This document shows positions 1 to 9,597 of a stretch of DNA of 64,000 nt, one piece after another (the first letter of the stretch is position 1; every line of letters begins with the position of its first letter). The stretch is from contig NZ_CP102286.1 in the NCBI RefSeq assembly GCF_025151215.1, positions 3,782,001-3,846,000 on the forward strand, read 5' to 3'. Under the pieces are notes generated by a model. The model saw only the letters and a list, made by a program, of their open reading frames with translations, was not told the origin of the DNA and did no database searches. Source of the DNA: Parabacteroides merdae ATCC 43184 (GTDB lineage Bacteria; Bacteroidota; Bacteroidia; Bacteroidales; Tannerellaceae). The position numbers were made by a program, and so were the translations under genes.

Positions 1-1026
1 GTTTGCCGGAAAATAAATGCGGTCTGCTGACTGTACTGGATAGTGGAAGAGTTGCTCCGGCAGGATACCTTTTTCATTAAGGGCAAGCATCAGGTAAGGA
101 TGATAGTAGGCTTCGCTGCTGTTACTGGTATGGATCGTTTGTAGTACCCGATCCCATTGTTGTTCTTCCGCATACCGTTGTACAGCCAGGCGTTTCTCCC
201 TTTCCCGGTTGGGGGAAGAATAAATGCTGTAACAACTGAATGCGATTAAGAGAAGGGGGAATGCGATAGAGATATAGCGGTTTTCTTTTCTGCCGGAGAG
301 GAAAACAGAGCAGAGCGGAATTAGGAACAAGGCATAGTATACGTAAATATATCGCATTCCATATTCAGGATTAATGAATGTGTACAGCTGATTGACCGGG
401 GTGTAAAAAACAAAGTTTTGCCATAACAGAGGCCATACGGCAACAAGTACCAGATTTATAACCGGTAACATAGGGAAGCCTTTTTGTTTGAAGAAAATTC
501 GTTCGAAAACAATTCCATACAGATACAATAAAAGTAAGCAGTTTTCCGGTAAAAGAAGATATAAGAAAGGAATAGCGATCAAAGCGCTGGTATAGCGTAT
601 TACTTTGTTCTGGATGAAAAGATAAAAAACGAGTGTCAAAAGGAATAGATTGTATTGTAATAGTGCGGATAAGTTCCAGGCATATTGATAGATGCAGAAC
701 ATGATGATCGGTACGGTGATTATCCATCCGTGCAGTGCTGCTTTCCATTGCCTTAAGTAGAGGAGGAGGATGACTGCGGTAATTAAAAGTAAACCTGTTT
801 CCACGAAAAGTCCCAGTGAGAGCGAATGGTAGAACTGAGACAAAAAGTTCGTTATCAGACTGTTCCATCCGGTTGGGGCAAGTAGATAACCTTGCAGGTA
901 GTCGTTTGTCATCAGGAATAATCCGCCTGCCTCCTGATAACGAATATATTCGGGATAGAACATATATTCGATAACGAGTGTATAAATACTTGACAGGACC
1001 AGAAGTATGATGTTTCCTTTTTTCAT
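1..1026 (-). CDS. DUF6057-like polytopic membrane protein, truncated by the window edge
   Basis: An open frame of 342 codons runs from an ATG at 1026-1024 off the left edge without a stop. It begins MKKGNIILLVLSSIYTLVIE and is mostly hydrophobic, with repeated aromatic and leucine-rich membrane segments, then a soluble stretch (around codons 295-340) with YAEEQQWDRV-like helical text. The composition and N-terminus resemble the Bacteroidota family DUF6057, whose function is unknown. The start lies 13 bases after the stop of the upstream beta-propeller lipoprotein, so the two are probably one operon. The C-terminus is outside the window. Confidence 0.75.
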   Translation of the reverse strand, partial: MKKGNIILLVLSSIYTLVIEYMFYPEYIRYQEAGGLFLMTNDYLQGYLLAPTGWNSLITNFLSQFYHSLSLGLFVETGLLLITAVILLLYLRQWKAALHGWIITVPIIMFCIYQYAWNLSALLQYNLFLLTLVFYLFIQNKVIRYTSALIAIPFLYLLLPENCLLLLYLYGIVFERIFFKQKGFPMLPVINLVLVAVWPLLWQNFVFYTPVNQLYTFINPEYGMRYIYVYYALFLIPLCSVFLSGRKENRYISIAFPLLLIAFSCYSIYSSPNREREKRLAVQRYAEEQQWDRVLQTIHTSNSSEAYYHPYLMLALNEKGILPEQLFHYPVQSADRIYFPAN

Positions 1027-1039
1027 TTTTATGTACGTT

Positions 1040-2467
1040 TTAATCGGTTACGGTATGATCCAGCTGAGATCTGGTGATTGTGATTTTATCCTTGATAAAT
1101 TCCGGAATGTTGAATGATTTCATTCGGAGGTTGTTCTCGTCAGGATCTTTCTGCGGGAGTAGGAACGGTTTACTGAACTTTCCGTTCTTATTTAGGTGGG
1201 CGATAAAGAAACGGGTGTAAAGCCCGTCTAGGCGTCGGCTGCTGAATATGATCCATCTTCCGTTTGAAGACCAGGAGTGATAGCTTTCCACGTCTGTGCT
1301 GTTTAAGATATCGGTATCCACGGGGGCAGAACCTTGTAAAGATATCATTTTCAGATCCGCTTCCTTATGCCAGATCGGGAAAGTTGCATAATCCGATTCG
1401 GTGAAAAGCAGATATTGGTTATCTGGTGAGATACGGGGGAATGAAGCGCTTTTATTGTGTGCCGTATAGATCGTGTCGATTGTCTCTCCGAAAGAACCGT
1501 TGTCCGGGTTAAAGGAGACACTGCAAATAGAGTATTTAATCTCTTTCAACCTCTTGGGCAATTGTCTGGCAGGAGCTGTGCAGTAATATAGGCGTTTCCC
1601 GTCAGGAGCCCACGCTGGAAATGTTTCGAAAGATGCCGGACCGTTGAAACGGGGATCCGTTATGACTGTGTTATGGACCAAATCATATAAGACCAGGTCT
1701 GATTCCAGATCGTAGACTTCTATTAGGTTCGGGTTTCGGCTATAAAAAGACTGACGGGTGGTATTGGTTGAAAAAATGATATATTTGCCAGATGGATGCC
1801 AGTGGGGATAAGTTCCTTCTTTGGATGATCCGAGTTGCGATAATTGCACTTTGGTAGGCTGGTTATTTTTAATAATGATTGTCCCTCCCGGAGAAGTCCG
1901 TGCATGAAACATGAACTCTGTAGGGGAATAATTGCAGAATGAGTGGCAATTGACACATCCTTTTTCATTCATATTGCTGGATATGATAATATCCTCTTTA
2001 AAACAGTTTAAAGCTCTTTGGCGGATATCCATTTCATGCCAAGATTCATAACCCGGTTCGATTAATCGGTAGGCAATATAAGGGTCGATAGAGTCTGTTG
2101 TAATATAAACAGGAAAAGATTTGTATTGTATACCTTCCGGATAAGATTCATTCCATACGGATATGGATATATCTATTTGCTTGCCAGTATTATCGGATAA
2201 CATATGTTGCCATTTCTTTAAGGGTATATCGATTTTGTTTTTCCCTTCGATGCTGAATAATGGTTGGTTATTGTTGGAAAAAACAGCTTTTATATGAGAG
2301 GAATTTCTGACAGTAAAGTTTAAAGGTGCAATATTGATGGGGATACTTATTCCTTTATAATCCGGAAATATATCCGGATAGGTATTTCCGAGTTTAGATG
2401 CGACTCTATTTTCTGTGCATCCGATGTAGAGAAAGAAGGTCAATAAAGATAATAATAATTGTTTCAT
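1040..2467 (-). CDS. Beta-propeller (PD40/TolB-like) lipoprotein with one CxxCH haem-binding motif
   Basis: The 475-residue product starts with a lipoprotein signal (LYIGC, acylated Cys17). Residues about 190-450 carry repeated blades of the PD40/TolB type (for example YPHWHPSGKYIIFST, FPAWAPDGKRLYY, FPRISPDNQYLLFT, YHSWSSNGRWIIFS). Just before the propeller is CVNCH at 171-175, the attachment signature of c-type haem, followed by HSFCNYSP. The family fold is established, but a haem on it is inference from the motif. It would sit on the periplasmic or outer face of an envelope membrane. It precedes the DUF6057-like gene by 13 bases, suggesting a shared membrane function that I cannot name. 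Confidence 0.75.
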   Translation of the reverse strand: MKQLLLSLLTFFLYIGCTENRVASKLGNTYPDIFPDYKGISIPINIAPLNFTVRNSSHIKAVFSNNNQPLFSIEGKNKIDIPLKKWQHMLSDNTGKQIDISISVWNESYPEGIQYKSFPVYITTDSIDPYIAYRLIEPGYESWHEMDIRQRALNCFKEDIIISSNMNEKGCVNCHSFCNYSPTEFMFHARTSPGGTIIIKNNQPTKVQLSQLGSSKEGTYPHWHPSGKYIIFSTNTTRQSFYSRNPNLIEVYDLESDLVLYDLVHNTVITDPRFNGPASFETFPAWAPDGKRLYYCTAPARQLPKRLKEIKYSICSVSFNPDNGSFGETIDTIYTAHNKSASFPRISPDNQYLLFTESDYATFPIWHKEADLKMISLQGSAPVDTDILNSTDVESYHSWSSNGRWIIFSSRRLDGLYTRFFIAHLNKNGKFSKPFLLPQKDPDENNLRMKSFNIPEFIKDKITITRSQLDHTVTD

Positions 2468-2605
2468 GGCTCATTCTGTTTATGATAGCACTCTGCAAAG
2501 ATGTATCAAATTTTTAATTATAAATATCAAAAGCATAGATAAAATTTGTGCGAGGGTGAATATTTTTGTCCATTGTGAAAGACACATGGGAACATGGATT
2601 AATCT

Positions 2606-2613
2606 TATTTTTG
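2606..2613 (+). promoter_or_regulatory. Bacteroidota -7 element for the GH28 cluster
   Basis: TATTTTTG matches the TAnnTTTG consensus and lies 13 bases before the ATG at 2627. No good TTTG was found about 19 bases upstream, so the site is provisional. Confidence 0.35.
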
Positions 2614-2626
2614 TAAATACCGTATT

Positions 2627-4111
2627 ATGATGAACAGATACAGATTTTTCTCTCTTTGCCTAGGTTTGATGTGTGGACTGCACTTGTCGGCCAAAGATTA
2701 TTATGCCACGGATTTCGGTGTGAAAGCGGATGGTAAGACATTGAACACGAGTTCCATTCAGAAAGGAATCGACTTTGTGAATGCACAAGGCGGGGGGCGC
2801 TTGGTCTTTACTGCGGGTAATTATCAGACTGGGACGATTTACCTGAAGTCGAACGTGACACTCCATCTTGAAGAAGGAGCGACTTTATTGGGATCGACCA
2901 ATCCTTGGGATTACGAAAAAGATCCGTATATTCGTTGGATGTCTATGATTTTCGCAGTTAAGCAGCAGAATATTGGTATAACGGGGAAAGGGACGATTAA
3001 CGGGCGTGGTTTTCAAACAGCCAACAATATGGTGGACTATATCCAGCGGGGTATCTACGAAGATCCACTGAAACTGGGCCGTCCGAACGAGACGAACCGT
3101 CCGCAGAACATCTATTTCCGTGAATGCGAGAATGTGACAATCAAGGATATCACCCTGCGGGACCCGGCAAGCTGGAACCAGACATACGACCAGTGTAAGA
3201 ATCTTTATGTCGACGGAATCCACGTGGATAGCAAATCCTATTGGAATAATGACGGTATCGATGTGGTAGACTGTGACGGCGTTGTGCTGAAAAACTCTTT
3301 TATCGATGCGGCGGATGATGCGCTTTGCTTTAAATCGCATGATGCGAACAGCATGTGTCAGAACGTGGTTGTCGAGAACTGTGTGGGACGTTCGAGTGCC
3401 AGTGGCTTGAAATTCGGGACGGTATCGAGAGGTGGTTTCCGTAACTTCAAAGTGAAAAACATCAAGATATATGATACGTATCGTTCGGCCATAACATTTG
3501 CAGCAGTCGATGGTGCTCTGATCGAAAACATCGAAGTAGATGGCGTTCGTTCCATTCATACGGGAAATGTGATCTACCTCCGTATCGGTGACCGTTGGAG
3601 TGCAGGGAAGAAACCGATTATGAAGAATATTACGATCAAGAATGTCTATGCCGAGATCCCGATGGACAAACCGGATGCCGGATATAATTATGAAGGACCG
3701 ATCGAAGATCTTCCCCGCAATATCTCACCCGCCAGCATTGTTGGATTGCCGGAATATAAGATTCAGAACGTGACACTCCAGAATATCGAGATTGTTTCTC
3801 CCGGAGGTGGTAATCCCTACTACGCTTACCGTGGATTGGCACCGGCCGAGCTGGACAGTATTCCTGAAATGGCGACTTCCTATCCGGAGTTTTCGCAGTT
3901 TAAGGAATTGCCGGCTTGGGGCTTCTACATCCGTCATGCCGAGGGAATCACTTTTGATAATGTGACGTTTAAGGCTTTGAAAAAAGATTACCGTCCGGCT
4001 ATCGTGATGGATGATGCCGGGGAGGTGACATTCAAGGATGTCCGGTTTATCGAGCCGGAGGGCGAGGGAAAGAAACAGATATTCCCTTATAAGTCAAAAG
4101 TGATAAAATGA
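2627..4111 (+). CDS. Glycoside hydrolase family 28 (polygalacturonase/rhamnogalacturonan hydrolase type)
   Basis: The 494-residue secreted enzyme has a signal peptide ending near residue 22 (LSA/KD) and a right-handed parallel beta-helix. GH28 landmarks are visible: NNDGID at 207-212, the Asp pair ADD at 229-231 and a downstream SASGLKFGT at 257-265 in place of the GHG loop of fungal enzymes. GH28 enzymes hydrolyse alpha-galacturonic linkages in pectin; the exact substrate (homogalacturonan or rhamnogalacturonan) cannot be read from the sequence. It is the first gene of a same-strand cluster with two more GH28-like genes and a GH106-like rhamnosidase, which favours rhamnogalacturonan. Two Met codons are adjacent (2627 and 2630). 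Confidence 0.88.
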   Translation: MMNRYRFFSLCLGLMCGLHLSAKDYYATDFGVKADGKTLNTSSIQKGIDFVNAQGGGRLVFTAGNYQTGTIYLKSNVTLHLEEGATLLGSTNPWDYEKDPYIRWMSMIFAVKQQNIGITGKGTINGRGFQTANNMVDYIQRGIYEDPLKLGRPNETNRPQNIYFRECENVTIKDITLRDPASWNQTYDQCKNLYVDGIHVDSKSYWNNDGIDVVDCDGVVLKNSFIDAADDALCFKSHDANSMCQNVVVENCVGRSSASGLKFGTVSRGGFRNFKVKNIKIYDTYRSAITFAAVDGALIENIEVDGVRSIHTGNVIYLRIGDRWSAGKKPIMKNITIKNVYAEIPMDKPDAGYNYEGPIEDLPRNISPASIVGLPEYKIQNVTLQNIEIVSPGGGNPYYAYRGLAPAELDSIPEMATSYPEFSQFKELPAWGFYIRHAEGITFDNVTFKALKKDYRPAIVMDDAGEVTFKDVRFIEPEGEGKKQIFPYKSKVIK

Positions 4112-4168
4112 GAGTACGATATCGGACTGGAAGGATGTATAGGATTAAAAACAAAAAAGTGAGACGAT

Positions 4169-4921
4169 ATGAATAAAAATAAATTATTTGCAAGTGTGAT
4201 AGGCCTTTTGGTCTTTGTGGCGGGACTTTCAGCTAAAGATTACCAAGTCGCGATGTTTGGAATCAAATCGGACGGAGTGACACTCAATACCCGTTCTATC
4301 CAGCGAGCTGTCGATTATATCAGTGAACAGGGAGGCGGCCGGCTTATTTTTTATGTGGGCCGTTATCTGACTGGTTCAATCGAACTTAAGTCGAATGTGA
4401 CGATCCGTATCGAAGAGGGAGCCGTCTTGGTTGCAGTTCCCTCCGTTTATGATTTTAAAGGGGTTGGAGGATGTAATGCGATTATTTACGCAGACAAGCA
4501 AAAGAATATCGGTATCGGTGGAAAAGGCATTATCGATGGCCGTAGCATCGCTGTGCGGGCAAGCGTGGAAGAGCAATTGCAAAAAGGGCATATCGAAGGA
4601 AATGTATCCGATTATGCACCAGCTTTGATCTGCATGGAAGGCTGCGAGGATGTGAAAATCGAACAAGTCACCCTGCAGGATGCAGCGAACGTAGCCGAAA
4701 TATATAAGGACTGCCATAATGTGACAGTCGACAAAGTCGTTGTGAATGCCGGTGCATCGGACCGGAAAGCAATCTCGATTTCCGGCTGTGACGGAGTGAA
4801 GATGACAGATTGCTACTTTAATATGGCGGGGAATCCGTTGGAGAGTGCTGGGACATCCCGTAATCTAATATTTACAAATTGTATAACACCAGACGGCAAA
4901 GCTGTCTCAAGCGATCAATAA
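4169..4921 (+). CDS. Short GH28-like beta-helix protein without the catalytic aspartates
   Basis: This 250-residue secreted protein (signal peptide ending LSA/KD near 22) is about half the length of its neighbours. Residues 23-90 are close to the two flanking GH28 enzymes (NTRSIQ, GGGRLIF, YLTGSI, LKSNVTI). From about 95 it diverges. Where the 7871 gene has YWNNDGMDIVDC and DATDDAICLKS, this protein has GASDRKAISISGC and FNMAGNPLES, so the N/D and D-D catalytic residues are gone. It stops soon afterwards. The frame is open and codon use looks normal, so it is probably expressed as a non-catalytic beta-helix; a gene in decay is the alternative. It lies 57 bases after the first GH28 and 16 bases before the GH106-like gene. 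Confidence 0.8.
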   Translation: MNKNKLFASVIGLLVFVAGLSAKDYQVAMFGIKSDGVTLNTRSIQRAVDYISEQGGGRLIFYVGRYLTGSIELKSNVTIRIEEGAVLVAVPSVYDFKGVGGCNAIIYADKQKNIGIGGKGIIDGRSIAVRASVEEQLQKGHIEGNVSDYAPALICMEGCEDVKIEQVTLQDAANVAEIYKDCHNVTVDKVVVNAGASDRKAISISGCDGVKMTDCYFNMAGNPLESAGTSRNLIFTNCITPDGKAVSSDQ

Positions 4922-4937
4922 GAAGGAGGAGAAAACT

Positions 4938-7820
4938 ATGCAGAGGAGATCTTTTATCAAACAGAGTGTTTTATGGACAGCCGGTTGTGCCGTCGGTAGC
5001 CGTATGTCGCTATGGGGTACGGTTAGTGCAGCCGATGAGGTGAAGGGGACGGTTTTGCGTTCCGGTGAGCTATATAAATTGTTTCGTGATCCACAATCCA
5101 TTTACCGCCCGTTTGTCCGTTGGTGGTGGAACGGAGATAAAGTAGAAGCGGATGAATTGAAACGTGAACTGCATATATTGAAGGAGGCGGGTATCGGAGG
5201 AGTGGAGATCAATCCGGTTAAATTTCCCGGCAATGACACGGACGATTTGGGAAAGAAGTCGTTACCTTGGCTGAGCGACGAATGGATTGACATGTTGAAG
5301 GTGGCTTTTGACGAGGCGAAGTCGCTTGATATGACCTGCGATCTGATTGTCGGTTCCGGCTGGCCGTTCGGGGCGGAGTTCTTGAAGGGAGATGAACGGG
5401 CGGATGTTGTAGTGAACTATTCCGAAAAGCTGAGTGGTCCGATCGACTATGAAGTCTCTCGCGACGGTCTGTTCTGTGCGGCCGATCCTGCTATCAGTTC
5501 TCCTTTTCTTGGAAAGAAGATGGAGCTGGTTTCCCTGCAGCTGGTTCCTGAGCCGTTTGGCAGTCTTGACCAGGCTATCGATCTGATGGATAAGGAGGTC
5601 GATGGAACGTTTAAGTTCAAAGTGCCTGATGGGAAATATGTCTTGTTTGCCTTGGTCAAGATACGCGGTTTCCTCGAAGTGATCAATGGTGCTCCCGGTG
5701 CTACGGGACCGGTGTTGAACCATTTCAACAAGCTGGCCGTGCAGAAGTATTTGAATAATATGTCGGATAAGATTCAGAACCGTTTGGGTCCGTTGTCCGG
5801 CAATATCCGTTCCTTGTTTACCGACAGTATGGAACTGGAAGGATCGAACTGGTCGTATGATATGGCGGAAGAATTCAAGAAACGCCGGGGATATGACGTG
5901 CAACCCTATCTGCCCTTCATCCTATTTAAGATGGGCAGCATGGGGAATGTGTTGACCTATGAGCCGAAGGTCCGGTTCACTCCCGAACTGGACGATACGA
6001 TCCAGCGTGTACGCTATGACTTCGAATATACGAAAGCCGAACTGCTGCGCGAGCGTTTTACACAGACTTACCTGGACTGGTGTAAGGGGTTGAATGTGAA
6101 ATCGCGTGCACAAGCCTACGGGCGTGGTTTCTTCCCGCTCGAAAGCAGTCTGGATTATGATATTCCCGAATGTGAATCCTGGACGATGACCTGGTTGAGG
6201 CATCGTCTGGGCGAGGAGATGTCGGAAGAGGATTATCGTCGGGGGCGTGCCTATACGATGGTTAATAAATATGTGTCTTCTGCTGCCCACTTACGTGGAA
6301 AGCGCTTGGTGAGTTGTGAGGAGATGACCAATACTTATACCGTGTTCAATATGACATTGGAGTTGTTGAAGATTGGAGGTGACCAGACGGCTATCTCCGG
6401 TGTGACGCATTCTATCTTCCACGGTTTCAACTATTCTCCTAAAGAAGCTCCGTTCCCCGGATGGATTCGTTACGGGGCTTATTATAACGAAAATAACAAC
6501 TGGTGGCCGTATTTCAAATATTATACCGCTTATAAAGGCCGTATGGCTTCCGCTCTGCAACATGGAACCATGTATGCGGATATCGCGATCCTGCATCCGA
6601 TAGCCGATATGTGGAGCACGTTGGGAATGCAGAACGAACCGTTCCCAGCTACTACCAATGTGAAATATAAGACATTGGTATGGGAGGCGATCCATAAGAA
6701 CGGCAGCGGTTGCGACTATGTTTCCGAATCGATCATCCGGGATGCCGAGATGAAAGGTGGTTACCTGTGTTATGGTCCCCGCAAATATAAAACGCTTTTC
6801 CTGATCGAGGTGGAGAGTATGGAACCGGCAACCGCGCGTAAATTGTATGATTTTGTGGCTTCAGGCGGGCGTATTTTCTGCATCGAGGCTTATCCGCATA
6901 AATCGGTCGGTCTGAAAGAGCATGACAAGCATGATAAGGAAGTGCAGGAATGGGTGGAAAAGATGAAGCAGATGGACGGGCGTTTCATACTGCTCCATAA
7001 ACCGGAAAAAGACTTTGTCGGTTGGTATCAGGGTGTGCAGAAAGACTATGGATTGACACCGTATATGACGATTGAAAAACCTGATCCTTATCTGATGCAG
7101 AACCGTTATCAGGGTGATAACAAAGAAGAGATGTTCTTTTTCAGTTATGCACACCGCTATAATTCGCATCAGACCCGTATTTCCTTCTGCAACGAGGTTG
7201 TAAAAGGACGTCAGGGTTGGGTGTGGGATCTGGAAACGGGTGAACGATACCGGTTGCCGCTGGATGCAGCCAACAGTTTCCTGTTCGACTTCGGTCCGGC
7301 TGACTCTCTCCTGATTGTGTTCGATAAGCAAAAGAGAGGAAATGATTACAAGCCGCTTCCGGTTTCCGGTGAGGATTTGAAAGATCTTTCGTCTGATTGG
7401 GATGTGGAGTTCCGTCATAGCCGTGAGAATACGGTGCAGAATACTCATTTCGACAAACTGAAGGATTTAAAGGATACGGACTATGTGAATTTCTGCGGAA
7501 CGATTGTTTATAGAAAGAAAGTCAACGTCTCTTCGCCTGTCGGGATGGTTCTTAACCTTGGGTTGGTACATGGTGTATCGGAAGTATTCGTGAACGGGCA
7601 GAGTTGTGGTGTCAAATGGTATGGCCGCCGTATCCATCCGGTTGCAGCCCGGTTGAAACAGGGAGAAAACAGGATTGAGATACACGTCGTGACGGTAATG
7701 GGTAATTATTTGAAGACACTGAAGGATAATAAGATCGCTCAGGCGTGGACCCGGAGGCAGGATGTTGTGCAGCCGGCGGGATTGGTAGGACCGGTAACCG
7801 CTTATAGAATTAAAAATTAA
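4938..7820 (+). CDS. GH106-like alpha-L-rhamnosidase
   Basis: The 960-residue product begins MQRRSFIKQSVLWTAGC, a twin-arginine type signal; Cys17 follows TAG and could be lipidated. The mature start FRPFVRWWWNGD-like text (residues 54-67: YRPFVRWWWNG), GIGGVEINP and GSGWPFG are typical of the GH106-type glycosidases of Bacteroidota, which remove L-rhamnose from rhamnogalacturonan chains. The C-terminal part (about 820-960) has a beta-sandwich with LGLVHGVSEVFVNGQ, as in galactose-binding-like domains of GH2-related enzymes. Length fits the family. It sits between GH28 genes in one operon, so joint breakdown of a galacturonate/rhamnose backbone is the likely role. The exact catalytic Glu residues were not assigned. 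Confidence 0.8.
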   Translation: MQRRSFIKQSVLWTAGCAVGSRMSLWGTVSAADEVKGTVLRSGELYKLFRDPQSIYRPFVRWWWNGDKVEADELKRELHILKEAGIGGVEINPVKFPGNDTDDLGKKSLPWLSDEWIDMLKVAFDEAKSLDMTCDLIVGSGWPFGAEFLKGDERADVVVNYSEKLSGPIDYEVSRDGLFCAADPAISSPFLGKKMELVSLQLVPEPFGSLDQAIDLMDKEVDGTFKFKVPDGKYVLFALVKIRGFLEVINGAPGATGPVLNHFNKLAVQKYLNNMSDKIQNRLGPLSGNIRSLFTDSMELEGSNWSYDMAEEFKKRRGYDVQPYLPFILFKMGSMGNVLTYEPKVRFTPELDDTIQRVRYDFEYTKAELLRERFTQTYLDWCKGLNVKSRAQAYGRGFFPLESSLDYDIPECESWTMTWLRHRLGEEMSEEDYRRGRAYTMVNKYVSSAAHLRGKRLVSCEEMTNTYTVFNMTLELLKIGGDQTAISGVTHSIFHGFNYSPKEAPFPGWIRYGAYYNENNNWWPYFKYYTAYKGRMASALQHGTMYADIAILHPIADMWSTLGMQNEPFPATTNVKYKTLVWEAIHKNGSGCDYVSESIIRDAEMKGGYLCYGPRKYKTLFLIEVESMEPATARKLYDFVASGGRIFCIEAYPHKSVGLKEHDKHDKEVQEWVEKMKQMDGRFILLHKPEKDFVGWYQGVQKDYGLTPYMTIEKPDPYLMQNRYQGDNKEEMFFFSYAHRYNSHQTRISFCNEVVKGRQGWVWDLETGERYRLPLDAANSFLFDFGPADSLLIVFDKQKRGNDYKPLPVSGEDLKDLSSDWDVEFRHSRENTVQNTHFDKLKDLKDTDYVNFCGTIVYRKKVNVSSPVGMVLNLGLVHGVSEVFVNGQSCGVKWYGRRIHPVAARLKQGENRIEIHVVTVMGNYLKTLKDNKIAQAWTRRQDVVQPAGLVGPVTAYRIKN

Positions 7821-7866
7821 GAATTAAGAATTAAAAAATTAAGAAGCTGAAATTAAGAAATTGAAG
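7814..7866 (+). repeat. AT-rich direct repeats of ATTAAGAA type between two genes
   Basis: The gap between the GH106-like and last GH28 gene, including the last codons of the former, is made of repeated AATTAAGAA/ATTAAAAA words. It looks like slippage-prone simple sequence and shows no terminator, so the operon probably continues through it. Confidence 0.6.
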
Positions 7867-7870
7867 AATT

Positions 7871-9340
7871 ATGAATGTGATTAGAAAAATAATGATCCTG
7901 TGCTTGTTGGCAGGAATGCTGATGCCGGTGTGGGCAAAAGATTACCAGATGACTATGTTCGGGATCAAGTCGGATGGGACGACCATGAATACCCGTTCCA
8001 TACAAAAGGCGATCGACTTTATTTCCGAGAATGGGGGAGGACGTCTGGTGTTTACTGTCGGACGTTATTTGACCGGCAGTATTCATCTGAAGTCAAATGT
8101 GACGATCCATTTGGGAGAGGGTGCCGTGTTGGTCGGTTCCACCAATCCTTATGATTATGATATGGAACTGAATGCCTGGTACGGCTTGATCTTGGCGAAT
8201 AAGCAGGATAATATCGGTATCACCGGCAAAGGGGTGATCGACGGTCGTGGACGTGAGCTTGCCAATAACTTCATCAACCAGGTTTATTCAGGGGTGATCA
8301 AGGACAAACTGCAGTTGGGACGTGTGGCCAACCGTCCGAAGCTGGTCTATTTCCGCGAATGCAAGAATGTGGAGATAAAAGGTGTGACGATGATGAATCC
8401 GGCTTTCTGGACACAGACCTACGATCAGTGCGAGAACCTGTTGATCGATGGTATCACGGTGCATAGCCGTGCTTACTGGAATAACGACGGGATGGATATT
8501 GTCGACTGTAACGGCGCATTGATCCAAAACTGTTATGTGGATGCGACAGACGATGCGATCTGCCTGAAATCCCATAGTGCCGATGCTGTTTGCCAGAATA
8601 TCGAGGTGCGTAATAATACGGCTTGTTCAAGTGCAAGCGGTATCAAGTTCGGTACGGCTTCGACTGGTGGCTTCAAGAACATAAAGATTATCAACAATAC
8701 TATATTCGACACGTTCCGTTCGGCTATAACGATCCAGGCGGTTGATGGCGGACTGGTTGAGAATATAGTGGTGGACAGCCTTCGTTCCATCAATACCGGA
8801 AATCCTATCTATTTGGTCGTGGGAGAACGTCGTGAGGGACGTCGCAGCCGGATGGACAACGTGCATATCTCGAATGTTTATGCCGAAGTCCCGGCAACGA
8901 AACCGGATGCAGGATATGACTACGAAGGGCCGACGGAAGATAATCCGCGTAATGTCTCGCCTTCCGGCATTGTCGGCTTGCAAGATAACAAGATTACGAA
9001 TGTCTCTATCGAGAATGTCGAGATCGTCTATCCGGGCGGTGGTAACCCGTTGTATGCTAAAGTTGGGCTGGACGAACTGGATAAAGTTCCGGAAATGCCG
9101 AAAGCTTATCCTGAATTCTCTCAGCATAAGGAGTTGCCTGCCTGGGGATTTTATGTCCGCCATGCCGATGGGGTCACTTTCAAGAATGTGAAGCTGACTG
9201 CTTTGAAGAAAGACTATCGTCCGGCTATCGTCTTGGACGATGTGCACAACGGGGCATTTACAAAGATCAAAGTGGTTGAACCGTCTGCCGGAAAGAAGGA
9301 AAAGATACACGCTTACAAGTCTACGAAGATAAAAAAATAG
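7871..9340 (+). CDS. Glycoside hydrolase family 28
   Basis: This is a 489-residue secreted parallel beta-helix enzyme with a signal peptide ending near VWA/KD (22). The GH28 residues are in place: NNDGMD at 204-209, the Asp pair TDD at 226-228, K233 in CLKS, and SASGIKFGT at 254-262. It is closely similar over its full length to the 2627 gene, with the same C-terminal block (ELPAWGFYVRHADGVTF, KKDYRPAIVLDD), so the two are paralogues with probably different linkage preference. It closes the pectin/rhamnogalacturonan cluster and is followed by a terminator hairpin. Confidence 0.88.
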   Translation: MNVIRKIMILCLLAGMLMPVWAKDYQMTMFGIKSDGTTMNTRSIQKAIDFISENGGGRLVFTVGRYLTGSIHLKSNVTIHLGEGAVLVGSTNPYDYDMELNAWYGLILANKQDNIGITGKGVIDGRGRELANNFINQVYSGVIKDKLQLGRVANRPKLVYFRECKNVEIKGVTMMNPAFWTQTYDQCENLLIDGITVHSRAYWNNDGMDIVDCNGALIQNCYVDATDDAICLKSHSADAVCQNIEVRNNTACSSASGIKFGTASTGGFKNIKIINNTIFDTFRSAITIQAVDGGLVENIVVDSLRSINTGNPIYLVVGERREGRRSRMDNVHISNVYAEVPATKPDAGYDYEGPTEDNPRNVSPSGIVGLQDNKITNVSIENVEIVYPGGGNPLYAKVGLDELDKVPEMPKAYPEFSQHKELPAWGFYVRHADGVTFKNVKLTALKKDYRPAIVLDDVHNGAFTKIKVVEPSAGKKEKIHAYKSTKIKK

Positions 9341-9363
9341 AACGGGAGATACGGGAAACACAT

Positions 9364-9408
9364 AAAAGGGGAGGGAATGCAAAATGTGCATATCCCCCCC
9401 GCTTTTTT
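9364..9408 (+). terminator. Intrinsic terminator of the GH28/GH106 cluster
   Basis: Purine-rich AAAAGGGGAGGGA pairs, with mismatches, with TCCCCCCCGCTTTT and is followed by a T run at 9403-9408. It lies 24 bases after the GH28 stop. Confidence 0.6.
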
Positions 9409-9597
9409 ATGTAGCGGAACAGACAATACTCCCCCTTCCTTCTTCGGAGCAGGATAAGAAGGAAAAAACTGTTTAAGAAAGACTGAACCAATCAAATGAT
9501 GGTTTATCTGGCAATTACTGAATACGACTAGGAAAGACTGGGCTTATTTAAGTGACGATAGCTATGTTTCTGTCGTCAGACAGCCTGGTCATAAACC

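Noticed and set aside
371..868. 165-codon - strand frame near the left edge
   Set aside because: A different - strand frame runs uninterrupted from 1026 to the edge with clear membrane segments; this frame is its shadow.
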